NCBI GenBank assembly: GCA_026988585.1
Contig: JALSKY010000219.1
Location: 1 to 11,131, forward strand
DNA length: 11,131 nt
Source: Deltaproteobacteria bacterium
GTDB taxonomy: Bacteria > Desulfobacterota > Dissulfuribacteria > Dissulfuribacterales > QOAL01
Direction of reading: 5' to 3'
Each line of letters begins with the position of its first letter. Positions within the stretch are counted from its first letter, which is position 1. The notes beneath the pieces are model-generated. The model ran no database searches. It saw only the letters and a program-made list of their open reading frames with translations, and was not told the origin of the DNA. Shown here piece by piece: positions 1 to 7,186 of this stretch. Made by a program: the position numbers and the translations under genes.

Positions 1-162
1 CGAAGAGGACCAGAATAGATCTCAATGCACAGGGATCTTGCATTTTTTTTGAAAGTCGATCAAGGCATGGTGATTGATTCAGACTTTCCTGAGCTGCCTG
101 CGCCGCAGTTTCGGGCAGTGTTGGGAGATTACTATAAAAATGAGATTTTAGAAAGTGGTTAG
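1..162 (+). pseudogene. Possible 3' remnant of a gene entering from the left edge, with a frameshift at a T8 run
   Basis: Two plus-strand reading frames look mildly protein-like but neither spans the segment. One is open from the window edge and ends at a TGA at 75-77. The other is open from 19 (ATG at 25) to a TAG at 160-162 and ends with residues such as DFPELPAPQFRAVLGDYY. The two frames meet at a run of eight T (43-50), and removing one T would join them into one reading frame. This could be the C-terminus of an upstream gene with a real frameshift, a homopolymer sequencing error, or simply non-coding AT-rich DNA. I recognise no family. A possible minus-strand promoter overlaps the same bases (131-173), which argues against coding. 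Confidence is low. Confidence 0.25.
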
Positions 163-173
163 AGTTGTATTAG
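131..173 (-). promoter_or_regulatory. Weak candidate for a third 11-base-phased box with a -10 element
   Basis: On the minus strand the hexamers CTAATA, CTAACC and CTAAAA lie at exact 11-base spacing (168-173, 157-162, 146-151). TATAGT at 131-136 starts 21 bases past the CTAACC unit. In the olsF-like promoter the -10-like hexamer also starts 21 bases past its TTAACC unit. If real, it would drive a minus-strand gene lying left of the window. No convincing minus-strand start with a Shine-Dalgarno sequence is visible in 1-124, and the site overlaps a possible plus-strand reading frame, so this may be chance in AT-rich DNA. Confidence 0.25.
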
Positions 174-282
174 GAACCTGTAATGCAGATCTCTATCCAG
201 TTGAAATCATCCAATATAAATAGATAGAAACAGGGGCGGCCAGTATAAAGGCAGCGAGTGTGGGGAAAAGGAGATTTTCCTG

Positions 283-2004
283 TTACGGTTTCAGTATGGA
301 CATCTCCATATACCGCCTTCTCTTTTTCTCTTTCAGCATGGTGGTGTCAACTACTACCAGGCCATCGATGCAGTTGTTGAAATCAGGGTCCACGTTGAAA
401 TCCAGGAACCTCACCCCTCCTGGCTCACACAGTTCTGTGTACTGTTTGTAAAGGGTGGGGATTGAAGATCCCATGTTGGATAGAAGGCTCTTGAGGCGTC
501 TCAGGTCACTCTTGTAATCTGTTCCAGTGAACTCCTTTTTGAGCTGGTCAACGGAGCTGGAAAAACTGAAGGGGTTTTTGGAGCAAGGCTCTTCCCCCTC
601 TGATCCAAAATAGAGACGATAGAAATATACCAGGAGTTCCTTGGCAGCAATGGGCATGGAGTTGCTAATGGATACTGGGCCAAACAGGTATCTGTATCCG
701 GGATTTTTCAGGAGAAAGGCACCTATGCCATACCAGAGATAGTCCAGGCTCCTTTTGCCCCAGTATCTCTTCTGCACGAAACTTCTACCCAGCTCCAGTC
801 CGTTTCTCAGAAACTCATCATGTTCACTGTCAAATCTGAAAAGTGTATTGGTATATAGACCGTTCATCCCATGCTCTGCAATGACCTTGGCAGAATCTGC
901 AAAACGGTAGGCCCCTACTATTTCAAGATCATCCTCGTCCCAGAGTATGAGATGCTGGTAGATGAAATCAAAACGGTCCATGTCGCGTCTCATTCCGGAG
1001 CCTTCTCCTACTGTTCTGAAGGTTACTTCCCGGAGATATCCTATCTCCCTCAGTACAGGAGATACCTCTGCTGATGAGTAGAGAAATATCTTTTTCCCAT
1101 CCGGAGTAGTGCCCAGGAGCTCTGCCTTTTTTAACTCCTTTTTCAGCTCCTGTCGCCGTTCCGGATGTGCTATTCCTGTCTCTGTTCTGAGGAGAGGAGA
1201 TTTCCCCTTTCCAATCCTGTAGATATGTTTCTTGAACAGCTTTATCTTGTCGGCCTGCTTCAATGGAAGGGAGCGGTAGGCCTCGTAGGGTATGATCTCC
1301 CCCACGGTAAAGCGGATATTCCTGCCCTGCTGCCAGAACATCTCCCCTACCAGCATTGCAGAAGAGAGGGGCTTGCATAGTACCGAGGCTGTGTAAAACT
1401 TGGTCGAATTCCGCCCCTTTATGTGAACCGGCAGGATCGGTGCCCTGGACATGGATGCTATGGATAGGAATCCCTTGTGCCACTTTCCATCCCTTATGCC
1501 AGTAGGCCCCAGTCTTGATACCTCTCCTGCAGGAAATATGATAACGGCCTCTTCTCTTGACAGGGCTGCGAGAATCTCCCTTATCTGCTGTTTTGCGGTC
1601 CTGCCGTTCATGTTGTCCACGGGAAACAGGCATGGCCTCAATGGTTTGACAAGGGTCAGGAGTTCATTGGCAACGATGCGTACATCAGGTCTCACCTGAT
1701 ATATGAGCTTCAGCAGCGCCAGGCCGTCCAGGGTGCCAATGGGATGGTTGGCAATTATCACTGCCCGTCCGGCAACCGGGATATTCTCCCTGGAACGGTC
1801 TGATATGGTATAGGAGAAATTGAACTGTTCCAGAATCTGTTCAACAAAATCAATGCCATGGAGATGGGGATATCTCTCAGAGAATCTTCTGAAGTCATCT
1901 TCCCTGAGCAGCCTCTTGAGTATGGGCCTGACCGGTTTCCCAAGGAGCCGGTTCCTGTTGATGCCCGGATACTGCCTTTCCAGCACCTCGTTGACACTGA
2001 ACAT
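283..2004 (-). CDS. olsF: OlsF-like bifunctional acyltransferase (ornithine lipid synthase candidate)
   Basis: This 573-residue protein has two fused acyl-transfer domains. Residues about 75-245 form a PlsC-type lysophospholipid acyltransferase with NHPIGTLDG (86-94; catalytic His87 and Asp93) and FPAGEVSR (157-164), the counterpart of the usual FPEGTRS block. Residues about 305-470 form an OlsB/hemolysin-type GNAT acyltransferase domain with YLREVTFR (323-330), ELGRSFV (404-410) and SLDYLWYGIG (419-428). This order and length match OlsF, in which the C-terminal half N-acylates ornithine and the N-terminal half O-acylates the lyso-lipid, giving a phosphorus-free membrane lipid. It has no signal peptide, so action at the inner face of the membrane is expected. 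ATG at 2004 is preferred over the GTG at 2007 because AGGAG at 2011-2015 is six bases from the ATG. Only a weak hairpin without a T tract (264-280) follows the stop. The substrate could be another amino acid, such as glycine or lysine, as in related families. Confidence 0.87.
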   Translation of the reverse strand: MFSVNEVLERQYPGINRNRLLGKPVRPILKRLLREDDFRRFSERYPHLHGIDFVEQILEQFNFSYTISDRSRENIPVAGRAVIIANHPIGTLDGLALLKLIYQVRPDVRIVANELLTLVKPLRPCLFPVDNMNGRTAKQQIREILAALSREEAVIIFPAGEVSRLGPTGIRDGKWHKGFLSIASMSRAPILPVHIKGRNSTKFYTASVLCKPLSSAMLVGEMFWQQGRNIRFTVGEIIPYEAYRSLPLKQADKIKLFKKHIYRIGKGKSPLLRTETGIAHPERRQELKKELKKAELLGTTPDGKKIFLYSSAEVSPVLREIGYLREVTFRTVGEGSGMRRDMDRFDFIYQHLILWDEDDLEIVGAYRFADSAKVIAEHGMNGLYTNTLFRFDSEHDEFLRNGLELGRSFVQKRYWGKRSLDYLWYGIGAFLLKNPGYRYLFGPVSISNSMPIAAKELLVYFYRLYFGSEGEEPCSKNPFSFSSSVDQLKKEFTGTDYKSDLRRLKSLLSNMGSSIPTLYKQYTELCEPGGVRFLDFNVDPDFNNCIDGLVVVDTTMLKEKKRRRYMEMSILKP

Positions 2005-2010
2005 CACGCT

Positions 2011-2015
2011 CTCCT
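2011..2015 (-). promoter_or_regulatory. Ribosome binding site of the olsF-like gene
   Basis: AGGAG on the minus strand lies six bases before the ATG at 2004 and only three bases before the GTG at 2007. The spacing selects the ATG as the start. Confidence 0.7.
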
Positions 2016-2042
2016 GTATTCTGTTATTATTCCTAAAGAATG

Positions 2043-2096
2043 ATGATAGCGGTGAAATGTTTGGTTTTGGTTAAATAAGGGTTAGAAGTCGATTTT
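2043..2096 (-). promoter_or_regulatory. Putative PHO-type promoter of the olsF-like gene
   Basis: Reading on the minus strand, AAAATC (2091-2096), CTAACC (2080-2085), TTAACC (2069-2074) and CAAACA (2058-2063) are spaced by exactly 11 bases. A -10-like TATCAT lies at 2043-2048, leaving a leader of roughly 30 bases before the ATG. The octamer TTTAACCA fits the YTTAAYYW unit of cyanobacterial Pho boxes. The 11-base repeat period also matches PhoB/PhoP binding by OmpR-family dimers. The same arrangement recurs before the 1567-residue phosphatase gene. It sits just after the terminator of the preceding gene, where a promoter is needed. The regulator itself is inferred, not seen. Confidence 0.55.
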
Positions 2097-2124
2097 ATCT
2101 TTTTTAGCAGCGTGTTAATAAAAA

Positions 2125-2164
2125 AGGCCTGTCTGCCAGCGGGTAGGCTGTGACAGACAGGCCT
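2125..2164 (-). terminator. Rho-independent terminator of the 1567-residue phosphatase gene
   Basis: AGGCCTGTCTG (2125-2135) pairs perfectly with CAGACAGGCCT (2154-2164), giving an 11-bp stem and an 18-base loop. On the minus strand the stem is followed directly by a run of T (2120-2124), then ATTAAC. It lies about 40 bases beyond the stop codon. The stem core GGCCTGTC and the flanking GAACTCCT recur in the hairpin at 10636-10662. Confidence 0.85.
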
Positions 2165-2203
2165 GAACTCCTCCTTTTGAGAGGAAAAGGTTAAATACCC
2201 ATC

Positions 2204-5200
2204 TTATCTAATGGCACAGCGAGGCCTGGAGCACATGGTTACCAGCTTCCTGGCATCCATGATGGTAATAATGCCATCGCCATCCATGTCGCATTCAGGA
2301 CAAACAGATGCATCCTGCCTCAGATATGACCTGAGCATCCTGATATCGTTTCTGTCAATGTCGTTATCACCATCCAGATCACCTGTAAGCTGCTGGAACT
2401 CAAGATCGATCCATGTCATACGGTGATCTGAGCTAGCGTTATCCTTGACCAGGCGGTACTTCACATCCCGGCTTACCGGCCAGAATACGCCGGCCTGCAG
2501 AGGATCCACTCCAGCAACCGATGGGAGTACATAGTCTGCCCGGAGTCCCCATGAAGCAGTGTCATCACGGTCACCAGTGGCTTCCTCAGCCCCGTTGCTC
2601 TCAGGAACAACACTGGGATCTATGTTGCTGTTTCCAAGAAGCTGCATTATGGCATTATCTGTAGAGTCTCCCTCATCGGGATCGGCATTCTGGTCGCCAA
2701 GGATGATGAAAGATGCCCCTGGTTCTATGCCGCCATAGTTGCCATTGTCATCATAGATGTAGTTGGCCTGGTCTGGTGTTACATAGTCTGCCCAGAAACG
2801 GATTTCATCATGGTTTCTCCGGCCGTTTCTGTCCTCTGGCCCGTCAAATACCGGAGGGGTTGGGTGGCTGGCCAATATATGAATCCGTTTTCCATTCACG
2901 ATAACCGGAACATCCCAATGGCTCTTGGAGGATAGCCTGAAGATGTTCTGTGCCTCAGGGCTGTAGTAGTCTGTTGGCATCATGTTGCCTGGCATATCCT
3001 TCCAGAGAAAATGCTGAAAGGTACGCACAGACTCGGTATCTATGGGATATTTTGAGAGTATCACCATTCCATAGGCCCCTGGATACCAGCCATAGCCAAA
3101 ACAGTCTTCCGGATCGTCGGTATCGCCGTCATTGTTCAGGTCAACTCCTGAAGGTACACCGGTGTTCACAGGGGCGATGAAGGTATATGGATAATCCACT
3201 GGTGAGGCACCGTTCTGGCTTCTCTCAAGGTAGTTCTCCTTGAACAGGGCTACTGCTTCCCCTGAACTGTAATAGTCGAACTCATTCAGGAGAACAACAT
3301 CAGGATTTACCCTCTGGATGATCTCGGCAACCTTGGACGCCTGGTCCCAACCTGGCTCACTGAGATACTCGAGAAGCCTCTCCTCTCCCCCCTGTTTCCA
3401 GGCCATTGCAACATTGAATGTGGCGACCCTGAGATTCCCGATCTTGTCAGGAACTGGTTCATCTACTGCTTCAACCAGATCTAAAGTGACGGTTGAGCTC
3501 TTTGAGATGCCATCACCATCGGTAACTGTCAGGGTTACTGTATGGCTGCCTGGCTCCGGAAATGTATAGACAGGTGATTCTTCGTTGGATGAATCTCCAT
3601 TTCCAAAATCCCAGTTGTAACTGTATGGCTTTTTCCCTCCGGTGACTGCGGGGATGAAGGTTATGGGATCTGCAGTGGTATAGAGTTCCTGTGCTGGAGA
3701 GATGTTCAGGTTTACTGTTAGCGGCTGGGGGGGCATCAGGCTTACTCCAACATTGTCCACGCCCCACCTGCGGCCATCACCAGGACCTGTGCCTGTAGAG
3801 ACATACCTGAATGCAACTCTCACATTCTCTCCGGTGAAGCTGGAGATATCGTAGGGTTCCACCGATTTCCACTCATCATAGATGGATGAATCCATGGGTA
3901 CCTGCAGCCTGTGCCAGGTAACAGCTTCATCCATCGGATCACCGTGACCCGGGTAGTTGGTGGAGATATAAACCTCTATCATGGGCCCGCCATATTTTGC
4001 ATAGTAATCGAACTGGAGCATGGCAGAATCACTGGGGTTTACTGTAAAGGCAGGAGAGATGAGCCAGTCATCGCTGGGTGCATCTGCACCATAGCCGTTG
4101 CAGAACGCCCCTTGCTGATCCGCCCTGGTCTCGATATGCCAGTCTGCATTGGAAGAACGGCTGTAGGCTGTCCATCCTGCAGGGATTACTGGTTCGGAAA
4201 AGGTTTCCTTCTCCAGCCTGTAAACAGGGTTGCCCCTCAGTGTTATGTTGTCGATCTCCCATATTCTGCCATCTCCACCGCCTGTGCCTGTGGACAGATA
4301 TCTGAAGGCTATGTAGGTGTGTTCAGAGATATATGGTGTCAGGTCTATTGGGCCTGAGTTGACAAATGTGTAGTGTCCTGTATCCGGGAGCTGGAAGTCA
4401 ACACCAGACTGTAGCTGGGTCCAGGTACCGTTGCCGGTTTCAGGATCGTAGTCTGTTGATACATAGACTTCCAGTTCCGGACCGCCATAGTTGTAGGCAG
4501 AGTCAAAGGAGAGTGACAGGTCCTGGAAGTAGGAGAGGGGAAGGGCAGGGGTGATGAGCCAATCATCACTTGGTTCATCAGCACCATAACCATTCATCCT
4601 TGCAAAGTGCTGACCATGGTATTCATACACCTCCCAGTCATGGTTGCTGGATTTGCTTATGGCAGTCAATGTCCCCAATGTCCCATCTTCAAAATCCCAT
4701 ACATATCCAGGGATCACTGGAACAGGACTGGAAAGAGTCTCAACGGTAAGTTCGTTGGAGTATGATGAGCGCCCCCCTGCATTGTAGCTGCGAATCCGGT
4801 AGGAATACTCCTGGCCCTCCATGAGCATGTTGTCACTGTATTCCGTGGTGTCGGCATCCACCTGTGGTTCAATTATCTGCCAGGGGCCGTCACCTATCCT
4901 GCGCTGGAGTTCAAACTTGACCTCGTTATCTGAGTTGTCGTTCCATGAGAGGGTAATGAAGTCCTGACCCACCTCGGCAGCCGTAAGGTCGGTAGGGGCT
5001 TCAGGGACGGTGATTGTACTGTTCCTGGATTCTATTGCTGTAAGATCCAGGTCAAAACTCAGATCAGAGCTGGTAGGGGATGCCTGATGTACCTCGACGG
5101 CTATGGTGTTTGCCCCAGCCTGCAGAAGATCCGGATCTATGGAGATCTCGTAGTATCTATCTTCATCTGTTCCGCCAACGGCTGACAGGGCAGGGATATC

Positions 5201-6907
5201 AGGGCTGATCTCACCTTCCGGCATGTTGGTGCGGGCCGCCTCTGTCCCGTTTATATAGATGACTGCTCCATCATCCCGGAGAATCCTTAGGACCAGCCTG
5301 ATCACTTTTGATGGATCATTTACATTAAAGATAGAGCGGAACCATGTGGTGATATGTTTGTTTTCTGCATCTCCACCATAAGAGACAACAGTTTGCTCAT
5401 CACCGTCACCGTAACCAAGTTGTCCGTTCCCGCGGGACCAGAGTGTATCATCGAAGGATGGATCCTTCCAACCATCTCCAGGATAGTTGCCGGAGTCATT
5501 GAATCTCCATGTGGCATTGGTAGTGATATAGCGTATATTATCTACATCGGTCTGCTGAAAGGGGATTGTGAGCACCGGCCCTGAAAGGGGGTGCCAGAAC
5601 TGCACACCTGCAGGAACAGCAAAGGGATCAGCATCCTGTTCAGCCTGGGTGAGCTCTGCAACACCAAGGGGATCATAGGAAATATCCTCTGAACCGAACC
5701 AGACCTTTCTGATTGTTATGTTTGAGCTGTCCAACTGTATCAGGTTGAACTGCCAGAAGGAGTCAGATGCAAGGGTCCAGGGCTTGTCATCATCATTTTC
5801 CCTGGTGGGAGCACCCCAGGACCCCTCTCCTATGTAAGTAGTACCGTTTATATCATCCCTGATGAATCCCTCATAACTGCCCAGGGCGTTATCTGGGCTT
5901 ACAGGATAGGTAAATTTGGCCAGATGGGAATCGCACTCAATGGCCAGATCCACTCCATACTGTTTAAAGAGCGGGGCCCAGTCGTTGTAGCGGCCAATAC
6001 CCTCTGCCTTGGATGCCCTGTGGGGACGGAGAGGCCTGTGGTAACTCGCTGCAATCCATCTGTAGCTGCCGGCATTGGCATAAAGGTCGTTCCTGAGCCA
6101 ACTGGTCTGAGCATTCCAGGCCGAGTCATCCTGTCCGGAAAAGGCCCCATATCCCACACCCGGTTCCAGCTCTGTATTCAGGGTATAGATGCGCAACAGG
6201 TTCCCTCCAACAGAAAGGGCACTGTAGGCATCTGGGTTGGGAGTGTCAAATATCTTCTGAACCATATCCCTGACATCATTCTCATGGTTCCCATGGGTCG
6301 GGATTATGGGATACATCCTGCCATCAGAGCTCCTGATGAGCTGCCAGTCATCCAGCCACTCCTGCCACTCGGCAACAGTTCCATTACTTTGGTAATCTCC
6401 ACCGTAGACAATGAACAGGGGGCGGAGCTTGGAGACCAGGATGTTGCCGTTCTGCCTTGCCTGCTGAATGGTTCGTGAGTCTCCGCCTGCAATGAAGGTG
6501 AAGGGCTTTGGAGTGGCAGGGGCAGTTCGGAACCAGATGGTATCACCACAGCTTCCACCCTCTTCACATACCTGGAAATAGTAAGCAGTGTCTGGGGAAA
6601 GATTCTCCAGATTCACAAAATAGCTCACAAGAGATGAACTGTTTCCATCATCTGGATGGATGAAAGTAGTGGTGTCCTCAACGTCAGCCCTGGTCCATGT
6701 GGCAGGGTCTGGGTTTGTGCCATAGACCAGGTAGTGGGTGTTGCTACTGTCCTGGCACCATCCAATGGTCATTGTAGTGGCTGGGTCATGGTTCCATACC
6801 AGCCGGTACTTGTCTGCTGCAGCCCAGACAGTTTCCATGGTAGCTGCTGTCAGCAGGAAGACTGCCATAAGCAGCAGCCATCCCCGGGTCAACTTTGATA
6901 ACCTCAT
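2204..6907 (-). CDS. Secreted two-phosphatase protein: purple-acid-phosphatase-like plus EEP domain, with FN3, choice-of-anchor J, PKD and dockerin modules
   Basis: This 1567-residue exoprotein starts with a Sec signal peptide (1-30, cleavage near VWAA). Domain order: PAP-type FN3-like N-domain (about 34-128); metallophosphoesterase (about 135-395) with GGDSR (141-145), GGDY (169-172), GNHE (206-209), His290 and CDSH (325-328); galactose-binding-like beta-sandwich (about 455-625); FN3 (636-726); two choice-of-anchor J domains (738-890, 903-1057); PKD (about 1065-1145); EEP phosphodiesterase/nuclease domain (about 1158-1503); type I dockerin (1508-1557). The EEP domain looks catalytically complete: Asn1165, Glu1209, His1348, GDQN (1403-1406) and SDH (1493-1495). 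The metallophosphoesterase has an Asp where the family's GHxH motif usually has its first His. The likely role is releasing phosphate from extracellular phosphodiesters and monoesters, but the substrate cannot be read from sequence. ATG 6907 has AGGAGGAG seven bases upstream. The gene has its own promoter region and terminator. Confidence 0.93.
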   Translation of the reverse strand: MRLSKLTRGWLLLMAVFLLTAATMETVWAAADKYRLVWNHDPATTMTIGWCQDSSNTHYLVYGTNPDPATWTRADVEDTTTFIHPDDGNSSSLVSYFVNLENLSPDTAYYFQVCEEGGSCGDTIWFRTAPATPKPFTFIAGGDSRTIQQARQNGNILVSKLRPLFIVYGGDYQSNGTVAEWQEWLDDWQLIRSSDGRMYPIIPTHGNHENDVRDMVQKIFDTPNPDAYSALSVGGNLLRIYTLNTELEPGVGYGAFSGQDDSAWNAQTSWLRNDLYANAGSYRWIAASYHRPLRPHRASKAEGIGRYNDWAPLFKQYGVDLAIECDSHLAKFTYPVSPDNALGSYEGFIRDDINGTTYIGEGSWGAPTRENDDDKPWTLASDSFWQFNLIQLDSSNITIRKVWFGSEDISYDPLGVAELTQAEQDADPFAVPAGVQFWHPLSGPVLTIPFQQTDVDNIRYITTNATWRFNDSGNYPGDGWKDPSFDDTLWSRGNGQLGYGDGDEQTVVSYGGDAENKHITTWFRSIFNVNDPSKVIRLVLRILRDDGAVIYINGTEAARTNMPEGEISPDIPALSAVGGTDEDRYYEISIDPDLLQAGANTIAVEVHQASPTSSDLSFDLDLTAIESRNSTITVPEAPTDLTAAEVGQDFITLSWNDNSDNEVKFELQRRIGDGPWQIIEPQVDADTTEYSDNMLMEGQEYSYRIRSYNAGGRSSYSNELTVETLSSPVPVIPGYVWDFEDGTLGTLTAISKSSNHDWEVYEYHGQHFARMNGYGADEPSDDWLITPALPLSYFQDLSLSFDSAYNYGGPELEVYVSTDYDPETGNGTWTQLQSGVDFQLPDTGHYTFVNSGPIDLTPYISEHTYIAFRYLSTGTGGGDGRIWEIDNITLRGNPVYRLEKETFSEPVIPAGWTAYSRSSNADWHIETRADQQGAFCNGYGADAPSDDWLISPAFTVNPSDSAMLQFDYYAKYGGPMIEVYISTNYPGHGDPMDEAVTWHRLQVPMDSSIYDEWKSVEPYDISSFTGENVRVAFRYVSTGTGPGDGRRWGVDNVGVSLMPPQPLTVNLNISPAQELYTTADPITFIPAVTGGKKPYSYNWDFGNGDSSNEESPVYTFPEPGSHTVTLTVTDGDGISKSSTVTLDLVEAVDEPVPDKIGNLRVATFNVAMAWKQGGEERLLEYLSEPGWDQASKVAEIIQRVNPDVVLLNEFDYYSSGEAVALFKENYLERSQNGASPVDYPYTFIAPVNTGVPSGVDLNNDGDTDDPEDCFGYGWYPGAYGMVILSKYPIDTESVRTFQHFLWKDMPGNMMPTDYYSPEAQNIFRLSSKSHWDVPVIVNGKRIHILASHPTPPVFDGPEDRNGRRNHDEIRFWADYVTPDQANYIYDDNGNYGGIEPGASFIILGDQNADPDEGDSTDNAIMQLLGNSNIDPSVVPESNGAEEATGDRDDTASWGLRADYVLPSVAGVDPLQAGVFWPVSRDVKYRLVKDNASSDHRMTWIDLEFQQLTGDLDGDNDIDRNDIRMLRSYLRQDASVCPECDMDGDGIITIMDARKLVTMCSRPRCAIR
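2237..2386 (-). repeat. Dockerin module, copy 1 of 3 (cysteine-rich variant)
   Basis: Two EF-hand-like calcium loops, GDLDGDNDIDRND and CDMDGDGIITIMDARK, correspond to residues 1508-1557 of the two-phosphatase protein. It carries CPEC between the loops and a CSRPRC tail, giving four cysteines. The second half is clearly similar to copies 2 and 3 at DNA level as well, for example TTCCTGGCATCC and GCCATC on the plus strand. Confidence 0.85.
3737..4696 (-). repeat. Tandem pair of choice-of-anchor J domains
   Basis: Residues 738-890 and 903-1057 of the two-phosphatase protein are diverged copies of one beta-sandwich module. Shared landmarks include NGYGAD.PSDDWLI.PA, YGGP.(I/L)EVY(V/I)ST and AFRY(V/L)STGTG..DGR.W. 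Such modules occur in cleaved-adhesin and MAM-like surface proteins. They probably help bind particles, polysaccharide or matrix; this is inferred. Confidence 0.8.
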
Positions 6908-6914
6908 CTTCTCT

Positions 6915-6922
6915 CTCCTCCT
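6915..6922 (-). promoter_or_regulatory. Ribosome binding site of the two-phosphatase gene
   Basis: AGGAGGAG on the minus strand, seven bases before ATG 6907. It closely resembles the site before the PhoD-like gene (CAGGAGGAG in both), which supports both chosen starts. The transcript leader from the putative -10 to this site is about 110 bases; I see no recognisable riboswitch in it. Confidence 0.75.
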
Positions 6923-7024
6923 GAATGTTTTTTTGCATTGCGTTAATTATGATACCCTGGTGCAACAATCTCTTCTGAAGGCCTTTCCCAGTGAATCTCA
7001 TAATGGAACAGGGGCCGGTCCTCC

Positions 7025-7080
7025 TATTTATTCACTTCTTTTACTGGAAAAAAGTTAAGTGCAGGTTAGAAAAGGATTTG
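7025..7080 (-). promoter_or_regulatory. Putative PHO-type promoter of the two-phosphatase gene
   Basis: On the minus strand CAAATC (7075-7080), CTAACC (7064-7069) and TTAACT (7053-7058) are spaced by exactly 11 bases and aligned unit for unit with the array before the olsF-like gene. The octamer CTTAACTT fits the YTTAAYYW Pho-box unit, and TCTAACCT differs from it at one position. A weak -10 candidate, TAAATA, lies at 7025-7030. The site lies between the terminator of the PhoD-like gene and the start at 6907, consistent with an independent promoter. Confidence 0.5.
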
Positions 7081-7131
7081 GTTTTTTTAATTTTTTGGAA
7101 GTATTAAGGTGTTGGCGAGTGTAAAAGGAGG

Positions 7132-7159
7132 AGGGCCTGAAACAATGTTTTCAGGCCCT
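7132..7159 (-). terminator. Terminator hairpin after the PhoD-like gene
   Basis: AGGGCCTGAAA (7132-7142) pairs with TTTCAGGCCCT (7149-7159), giving an 11-bp stem with a six-base loop 27 bases beyond the stop. On the minus strand it is followed by CCTCCTTTTACAC, a modest T tract. The GGCCTG core links it to the other two intergenic hairpins. Confidence 0.75.
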
Positions 7160-7186
7160 GTTTTAGGAAGGAAAGAAGGTGTCGGA

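Noticed and set aside
264..280. Hairpin GGAAAA/TTTTCC after the olsF-like gene
   Set aside because: Only six mostly A-T pairs and no T tract on the minus strand; not enough for a terminator call.
968..1633. Minus-strand open frame of 221 codons within the olsF-like gene
   Set aside because: Shifted frame of a gene whose catalytic motifs are intact; composition is not protein-like.
2187..2196. Isolated TTTAACCT Pho-box-like unit
   Set aside because: No partner unit at 11 bases on either side, and it lies just after a stop codon, before the terminator.
6786..7001. Leader peptide or small gene before the two-phosphatase gene
   Set aside because: The AGGAGG near 7019-7024 is about 18 bases from the ATG at 7001, and the frame runs out of frame into the next gene; no sign of selection for coding.
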